From: Fictibacillus macauensis ZFHKF-1
GTDB taxonomy: Bacteria; Bacillota; Bacilli; Bacillales; Fictibacillaceae
Direction: 5' to 3'
Length of the DNA stretch: 64,000 nucleotides
NCBI RefSeq assembly: GCF_000269865.1
Contig: NZ_AKKV01000036.1
Span: 62,001-126,000, forward strand
Shown piece after piece: positions 58,920 to 64,000 of the stretch. The translations under genes were made by a program, and so were the position numbers. The notes below the pieces were generated by a model. It had not been told where the DNA came from and ran no database searches. It was given only the letters and a program-made list of their open reading frames with translations. Numbering within the stretch: position 1 is the first letter of the stretch; every line of letters starts with the position of its first letter.

Positions 58920-59081
58920 GAAAAAACATTTACAAAGCTAACCGTATAAAAGAATGACTATTTGACTAGTGAGCTGCGCAAAAACTTATGCCAAAGGAAG
59001 GGTTTTTGTGTAAAATAGTCAAGAAGCTGTAGGAATGTATTATAATGCCTTTTGTTGGAAAAGTGGAAGGACAGTGATGAC

Positions 59082-60674
59082 ATGAAAAAACTGTATAAGG
59101 TTGTGACGGCATTAACGGCAACCACGAGTGCGGCCTCGATGTTCTTAGCAACAGGAGGTGGTCCTGCTTATGCGAAAGATCATGGAGGAGCAGCGGTCGC
59201 TTCGCATACAGCCGTTATGCCAGAGAACGTATTTAAAGAAACGAATGAAGCGGTACCGATGAATCTAGTGTTAAAGCGTGAGATTATTGTACGTGTAAAA
59301 GATCATCATTCTTTTTCCTTTTCTTCCTATGGACTACAGGAGAAGCGTCAGCCGAAGGAATTAGCGAAGACAAATGTACGAATTGCCTCTGTACCAGCAA
59401 AAACGAATTTTCAAAAAACGGTGAATGCGCTGCAAAAAAATGATGCCATTCAATATGCAGAACCGAACTACATACGAAAGAAAACAGAAACAGCAAGCGC
59501 GAATGATGCGTTATTTGCGAAACAATATGCACTAAAGCGATTAAATTGGTCCCCATCTTTTGCGAAATCGACACGTACACCTGTTACAGTAGCGATTCTC
59601 GATTGTGGCGTGCGCGCCGATCATCCGGATATGAAAGGGAAGGTCATTGAAGGAGTTGACTATAAAAAGGCAAAAAAATTCGGCGTCCATGGGACGCGCG
59701 TGGCGGGTGTCATTGCCGCTACGATTAATAATAAAATAGGCATTAGCGGCATCAACGATAATGTGCGCATTATGCCCGTTCGCCTTGGCGACAATGAAGT
59801 CTTTGATAGCAATATGATAGCTGCTGGCATTCATTATGCGGTCGATCATGGCGCGAAGATTATTAATATGAGCTTTGCAGAACGTGTCGTTTCAAAAACA
59901 GAGTATGATGCGATTTTGTATGCCTATCGTAAAGGCGTAACCGTCGTAGCAGCTTCAGGAAATGAATATCCACAGGAAGTGAAATACCCGGCGGCCTATC
60001 CCGAAGTCATCGCCGCATCCGCTACAAACAATCGTAGTGAGCCAGCCTCTTTTACTACACGCGGAAAAGAAATCGACCTGGCTGCCCCTGGGGTTGATAT
60101 TTGGACAACAGATCATGGCAAGGGTAATGATTATGCGGTCTCTTCAGGCACCTCCTATTCGTCACCGATGATTGCTGGCCTTGCTTCTTTATTGATTGGG
60201 CGCAATCCGTCGCTCACTCCGCCACAAGTCGAGTATTTAATGGAAAAGTCAGCGTATACGCCGAAAGCACATCGCAATAGTGAGCATTATACGCATGAAT
60301 ACGGCTATGGTGAGATTGATATCGGTCCAGCGATGAGTGCCACATTACCATCATTTGCTGATGATGTGTCAGACACACAAGCTCAAGCGAAAGCCATAAA
60401 AGTTGGTCAATCTTATACATCGAAGTATGATCTGCCATCCGATCGCGACACGTATAAACTACAATTGACAGGTGCGAAAGCAGTGCATATCGACGTGTCC
60501 GCGGTAAAAGCCATCGATCCTGTTATTGAAGTAAATGGGAAAAAGTATGATGTGCGTGGACCAGGACGCAATGAAATGGTGGACGTTACGTTAAAAAGCG
60601 GTACCAACTATATTACGATTTATGAAAATAATAGCCACTGGTCAGAAAGTCCGTATACACTTTCAATCTCATAA
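59082..60674 (+). CDS. subtilisin-like S8 serine protease with I9 pro-domain and PPC-like tail
   Basis: A 530-residue secreted subtilase. Signal peptide to about residue 30 (GGPAYAKD); an I9-type pro-domain around residues 65-135, ending IQYAEPNYIRKK; the S8 domain with Asp174 (AILDCGVRADHPD), His203 (VHGTRVAGVIAA) and Ser358 (SSGTSYSSPMIAG); and a C-terminal pre-peptidase-type (PPC) domain from about 440. All catalytic residues are present; DCG instead of the common DTG/DSG is shared with the second subtilase at 63284. ATG 59082 is chosen because the signal peptide begins there; a TTG at 59052 is in frame. A TATAAT lies at 59041. Confidence 0.92.
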   Translation: MKKLYKVVTALTATTSAASMFLATGGGPAYAKDHGGAAVASHTAVMPENVFKETNEAVPMNLVLKREIIVRVKDHHSFSFSSYGLQEKRQPKELAKTNVRIASVPAKTNFQKTVNALQKNDAIQYAEPNYIRKKTETASANDALFAKQYALKRLNWSPSFAKSTRTPVTVAILDCGVRADHPDMKGKVIEGVDYKKAKKFGVHGTRVAGVIAATINNKIGISGINDNVRIMPVRLGDNEVFDSNMIAAGIHYAVDHGAKIINMSFAERVVSKTEYDAILYAYRKGVTVVAASGNEYPQEVKYPAAYPEVIAASATNNRSEPASFTTRGKEIDLAAPGVDIWTTDHGKGNDYAVSSGTSYSSPMIAGLASLLIGRNPSLTPPQVEYLMEKSAYTPKAHRNSEHYTHEYGYGEIDIGPAMSATLPSFADDVSDTQAQAKAIKVGQSYTSKYDLPSDRDTYKLQLTGAKAVHIDVSAVKAIDPVIEVNGKKYDVRGPGRNEMVDVTLKSGTNYITIYENNSHWSESPYTLSIS

Positions 60675-60683
60675 CATAGAGTT

Positions 60684-60723
60684 AGCTTGTAGAGAAGCAC
60701 TGTCTTCGCTACAAGCTTTTTTT
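60684..60723 (+). terminator. terminator after the first subtilase
   Basis: Stem AGCTTGTAG (60684-60692) with CTACAAGCT (60708-60716) and an inner GAAG/CTTC, followed by seven T. Confidence 0.9.
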
Positions 60724-60742
60724 AGAAAAAGGGGGAGGTAAG

Positions 60743-62050
60743 ATGAAAGAGTTACTAGAGAAATATCCTTTGCTAGAGAAGGTAAGGGCCTTACAAGAAA
60801 CAAGCTGGTTGAATCCACATTACGGCTTAACAGCCGATCAGCTGTCATTAACGCTTTCTGATGTGGTAGAGGCAAGCGAACGGTTGGCGCGTTTTGCGCC
60901 CTACATCGCTTCTGTATTTCCAGAAACAGAAAAACAACAAGGCTTGATTGAATCGCCACTTCTTCGCATTCCACGCATGAAAGCAACGCTCCAACGACTT
61001 CATAACGTGACCATCCCTGGAGAACTGTATCTAAAAGCAGATAGTCATTTGCCGATTTCAGGGTCTATTAAAGCGCGCGGGGGCATTTATGAAGTGTTGG
61101 CGCATGCCGAGCGTTTGGCCCTATCGCATGGGCTTTTAACGCGACAAGATAATTATGCGAAGTTAGCAGAACCGCGCTTTCGCTCCTTTTTTTCACAGTT
61201 TAAAATAGCTGTAGGTTCAACGGGCAATCTCGGCTTAAGCATTGGTGTGATGAGTGCACAGCTTGGCTTTCGAGTAACGGTTCATATGTCACAAGAGGCA
61301 AAAGCATGGAAAAAAGAGCTGTTGCGCAGGAAAGGGGTAACCGTCATCGAATACCCCTCTGATTACAGTCAAGCGGTGGAACAAGGACGCGCCCAAGCAG
61401 CGCTGGATCCCCACTGTTATTTTGTAGATGATGAAAATTCCGTTACGTTGTTTTTAGGCTATGCTGTTGCCGCCCTACGTTTGCAGCAACAGTTAACTTC
61501 CCAAGGCATTGTAGTGGATGAACAGCATCCGCTCTTCGTTTATTTACCGTGTGGCGTTGGCGGAGGTCCTGGCGGTGTTGCATTTGGCTTGAAGCTACTC
61601 TTTGGAGAGCACGTTCACCCGTTTTTTGCCGAACCCATGCATTCGCCATGCATGTTACTTGGCATGATGACTGAATTACACGATGAGATTGCTGTACAAG
61701 ATCTTGGCATTGATAATCTAACCGCAGCAGATGGCTTAGCGGTCGGTCGTCCATCTGGATTTGTTGGGCGAGTCATGAAGACGCTTCTGAGTGGATGTTA
61801 TACCGTGAGTGATGACCAACTGTTTCAACATTTACATCACCTGTATGAAAGTGAACAGCTCGCGCTCGAACCGTCCGCACTAGCAGGGATGAGGGGGCCT
61901 GTTCTTCTTCACTCTGATCATCGTTATGTACAGAAACAAAAGCTATCACCACATATGCAGCAAGCGACCCACATCGTCTGGGGAACAGGGGGCAGCATGG
62001 TTCCAGCGCACGAAATGGCACAATACCAAGCACGAGGCGCAGCGCTTTAA
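60743..62050 (+). CDS. dsdA: D-serine ammonia-lyase
   Basis: A 435-residue PLP enzyme of the DsdA family, converting D-serine to pyruvate and ammonia and so detoxifying D-serine. The PLP Lys lies in [15 protein letters not shown] (about residue 111); [15 protein letters not shown] (about 158) and the glycine-rich [14 protein letters not shown] (about 272) hold the phosphate. HFxADxHLP-type [12 protein letters not shown] is typical for DsdA rather than for threonine deaminase. ATG 60743 follows GGGGGAGG. No dsdC regulator or transporter adjoins. It is followed after 97 bases by an epimerase-like gene. Confidence 0.93.
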   Translation: MKELLEKYPLLEKVRALQETSWLNPHYGLTADQLSLTLSDVVEASERLARFAPYIASVFPETEKQQGLIESPLLRIPRMKATLQRLHNVTIPGELYLKADSHLPISGSIKARGGIYEVLAHAERLALSHGLLTRQDNYAKLAEPRFRSFFSQFKIAVGSTGNLGLSIGVMSAQLGFRVTVHMSQEAKAWKKELLRRKGVTVIEYPSDYSQAVEQGRAQAALDPHCYFVDDENSVTLFLGYAVAALRLQQQLTSQGIVVDEQHPLFVYLPCGVGGGPGGVAFGLKLLFGEHVHPFFAEPMHSPCMLLGMMTELHDEIAVQDLGIDNLTAADGLAVGRPSGFVGRVMKTLLSGCYTVSDDQLFQHLHHLYESEQLALEPSALAGMRGPVLLHSDHRYVQKQKLSPHMQQATHIVWGTGGSMVPAHEMAQYQARGAAL

Positions 62051-62147
62051 TCATTTGGTTACGTTTGCAAGCGAAAAGTAGTGTATAGTGATGAATTGGA
62101 CAGAGCAGGGAATACTGTAACGAAGCGAAGGAGTGTGTTTTTTTTAA

Positions 62148-63080
62148 ATGATAACAGAAACAACGTATTTAGAAGAACAAGCGTACGTGCTTGAAAACGA
62201 ACATCTACAAGTAACGGTTGTACCGGCCCTAGGAAGTAATGTTATGCGCATTTTCGATCGCTATACGAAGCAAGACATCCTGCGATCGCCTGCTACAAGG
62301 GAAGAGCGCGAGCAACGCAAAACGGTATATGGCACACCGGTCTTGTTTCCGCCCAATCGAATGGAAGATGCGACCTTTACATATCGAGGCGTTACCTATG
62401 CGCTAGAAATGAATCGTGCGAAAGAAAATGTGCATATTCACGGCTTTGTGCAAGAGTTGCCATGGAACGTACAAGAAGTGCAGGCAGCGAACACTACGCT
62501 AACAACAGTGCTGCATTCAAAAGACCATGCGTCCATTCTTTCTCAATTTCCACATGACTTTTCATTAGAGATGACCATTACATTGCAAGGGCAAGATGTT
62601 ATTCAAACACTAACTGTTAAAAATCATGGCGACGAACCAATGCCTTGTGGCCTCGGTTACCATACGACCTTTCACTTTCCAAAAGGTTCAAAGCTTGCAA
62701 TTGATATTGAGCAGCAGTGGGAATTAAATGAGCGTCATTTACCAACAGGAACGCTGCTGCCTGTAAAAGAAGCAACTGCATTTAAACAAGGCCGCGTGCT
62801 AGATGGTGTTGCACTTGATGATGTATATGTCATGACGCAAGACCGTAAAGCCGTAATCACGACGCCACACGATACGACAATTACGTACAGTACGAATGAA
62901 CGCTTTACACAATGGGTGCTTTTTACAGCGAGTGGTGATGAAGAATTACTAGCCATTGAGCCCTATTCTTGGGTGACGAATGCCCCGAATTTAGCGCAGC
63001 TACCAGCCACTTTAACTGGAATGGATGAAGTAGCGGGTCATCGCAATAAGGTGTATGAAACGAAGATTACTGTTAAATAA
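62148..63080 (+). CDS. aldose 1-epimerase family protein
   Basis: A 310-residue protein of the galactose mutarotase-like fold. FPPNRMEDATFTYRG (about residue 67), the His in HIHGFVQELPW (about 96) and LGYHTTFHFP (about 168) are the active-site blocks, and EPYSWVTNAPN near the C-terminus is the usual final motif. It probably interconverts anomers of a sugar or sugar phosphate; the substrate is unknown. The AAGGAG site is 14 bases before ATG 62148 with a T run between, so translation may be weak. Monocistronic, ends in a terminator. Confidence 0.87.
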   Translation: MITETTYLEEQAYVLENEHLQVTVVPALGSNVMRIFDRYTKQDILRSPATREEREQRKTVYGTPVLFPPNRMEDATFTYRGVTYALEMNRAKENVHIHGFVQELPWNVQEVQAANTTLTTVLHSKDHASILSQFPHDFSLEMTITLQGQDVIQTLTVKNHGDEPMPCGLGYHTTFHFPKGSKLAIDIEQQWELNERHLPTGTLLPVKEATAFKQGRVLDGVALDDVYVMTQDRKAVITTPHDTTITYSTNERFTQWVLFTASGDEELLAIEPYSWVTNAPNLAQLPATLTGMDEVAGHRNKVYETKITVK

Positions 63081-63081
63081 T

Positions 63082-63130
63082 AAAAGCCGAACACAGATTG
63101 CCATATAGGCATTCCGTCGTTCGGCTTTTC
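63082..63130 (+). terminator. terminator after the epimerase gene
   Basis: Stem AAAAGCCGAAC (63082-63092) with GTTCGGCTTTT (63119-63129). Confidence 0.85.
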
Positions 63131-63283
63131 TTGTCTTCTCTCCGTCTCCTTGCCTAGATTCTCGGGACAAGGCGTCATTCTATCGGCTCATTTCTTGGCT
63201 CTCCGATTCAAAAAAATTCAAAAGAAAAATTTTCTATATTATAATGTTTTTCATCTGTTAATAAGTTGAAAGGAACGTAAAAA

Positions 63284-64000
63284 ATGAATTCATTGGTAAA
63301 ATCTATTATGGTTACAACACTATCTGCGGTAGTTATGCTTCCAACGACTTCACTTGCACAAGAAGATGCGAAACAAGGAATCGACTCCAATTCAATGAAA
63401 AATGAAATGGTAGAAGAAGCATCCAAGGACGTTGATTTAAACGTAATTGATGAACGTGAAATTATCGTAAAGCCGAAAGCGCAACACAGTGTTTCTCTCG
63501 CTAAGTATGATGTACAGAAAAAAAAGACGGAGCCTGAACTAGCGGATCTTGGCCTTTCTGTCGTAAAAGTGTCTCCAAGTAAAAGCTATGAAGCGACATT
63601 GCACGAATTGCAACGTGATAAAGCCATTGAATATGCGGAGCCTAACTATGTGCGAAAAGAAGCGGGTGGCGTAGCAGCACGCGTGAATGACCCGAACTTT
63701 TATCGCCAATATGATTTAAAGCAAATTAATTGGTCATCGCGCTATGTTCCGAAATCAAAGCCGATTACAGTAGCCGTGTTAGATTGTGGCGTTATTCGCA
63801 ATCATCCAGATTTAAAAGGAAAGATTTTAAAAGGAAAAGACTATATTGGTACGGAGATGACGTGTGGTCATGGGACGCGCGTGTCCGGGGTCATTGCTGC
63901 AACGTACAATAATGGCATTGGCTTAAGCGGAATGAATAATAACGTCCGCATTCTGCCAATTCGAGCATCACAGGCCACCTCGTTTCGATCAACGACGATA
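63284..64000 (+). CDS. second subtilisin-like S8 serine protease (N-terminal part, cut by window end)
   Basis: The first 239 codons are in the window; the frame is open at base 64000. Signal peptide to about residue 25 (TTSLAQED); an I9-like pro-domain with EREIIVKPKA and IEYAEPNYVRKE; then VAVLDCGVIRNHPDLKGK (catalytic Asp) and CGHGTRVSGVIAATYNNGIG (catalytic His). It is a close paralogue of the subtilase at 59082, sharing the DCG and the EPNY(I/V)RK junction. The Ser site lies beyond the window. ATG 63284 follows AAAGGAACG; a TATAAT is at 63238. The pair suggests local duplication of a secreted protease now separated by dsdA and an epimerase gene. Confidence 0.92.
   Translation, partial: MNSLVKSIMVTTLSAVVMLPTTSLAQEDAKQGIDSNSMKNEMVEEASKDVDLNVIDEREIIVKPKAQHSVSLAKYDVQKKKTEPELADLGLSVVKVSPSKSYEATLHELQRDKAIEYAEPNYVRKEAGGVAARVNDPNFYRQYDLKQINWSSRYVPKSKPITVAVLDCGVIRNHPDLKGKILKGKDYIGTEMTCGHGTRVSGVIAATYNNGIGLSGMNNNVRILPIRASQATSFRSTTI

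Overview
The window is 64 kb of a moderately low-GC Gram-positive chromosome, almost certainly a member of the Bacillaceae. The signs are strong GGAGG-type ribosome binding sites with frequent GTG and TTG starts, a Bacillus-type HU protein, the glycine-betaine genes gbsR-gbsA-gbsB, a bacterial nitric oxide synthase, an isoleucine T-box in front of ilvA, AsnB, a PoxB-type pyruvate oxidase, secreted subtilisin-like and V8-like proteases, and factor-independent terminators between most units. No rRNA, tRNA, CRISPR array or complete insertion sequence was found.

Layout. 1-2.9 kb (minus): a sugar or polyol catabolic operon (FGGY kinase, SDR, class II aldolase cut by the window edge). 3-6.2 kb: VanZ-like protein, three tandem small paralogues, HU, and a MarR plus DUF3147-like membrane pair. 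6.3-12.6 kb: secreted multicopper oxidase, a VTT membrane protein with a two-component system, and asnB. 12.6-14.8 kb: two 21-bp repeat arrays around a C39-like peptidase, then remnants of IS256 and IS200/IS605 elements. 14.7-22 kb: LysR/EamA/two-domain multicopper oxidase, an ECF sigma factor with RskA-type anti-sigma, a class F sortase with an FN3-like tail, and a YtrA-type GntR-ABC operon. 22-28.2 kb: a duplicated cassette of two orphan OppB/OppC-like permeases with a divergent lipoprotein, one lipoprotein copy being dead. 28.3-31.9 kb: NOS, small ORFs, a GNAT, decayed sequence and more 21-bp arrays. 31.9-41.8 kb: a LysR regulator and a 4-hydroxyphenylacetate (homoprotocatechuate) operon. 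41.9-49.2 kb: NlpC/P60 protein, metallo-beta-lactamase-fold protein, three paralogous beta-propeller-like membrane or secreted proteins (one broken by a nonsense codon), and a metallophosphoesterase-like protein. 49.2-52.8 kb: gbsRAB. 53.1-64 kb: T-box/ilvA, a V8-like protease next to a catalytically dead paralogue, a 38-residue secreted peptide, poxB, two subtilases (the second cut by the window end), dsdA and an aldose-1-epimerase-like gene.

How the parts work together. The hpa genes form one catabolic route: DUF485/SSS uptake, ring hydroxylation (HpaB), ring cleavage (HpaD), semialdehyde oxidation (HpaE), isomerisation (HpaF), FAH-family steps, and a DapA-family protein placed where the final aldolase is expected. 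No flavin reductase and no recognisable dedicated hydratase lie in the cluster. GbsA and GbsB convert choline to the osmoprotectant glycine betaine under GbsR control.

The least explained structures are four things. First, the GCGCGC-cored arrays with an exact 21-bp period, which equals two DNA helical turns. They come with duplicated leader sequences and conserved end motifs, and look like one family of modular intergenic elements. Second, the duplicated orphan-permease/lipoprotein cassette, one copy of which seems to start translation at ATT. Third, the inactive V8-protease paralogue. Fourth, the triplicated 4.5-kb family, whose first two copies are nearly identical in protein but not in DNA. 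All coordinates and motif positions were read by eye.
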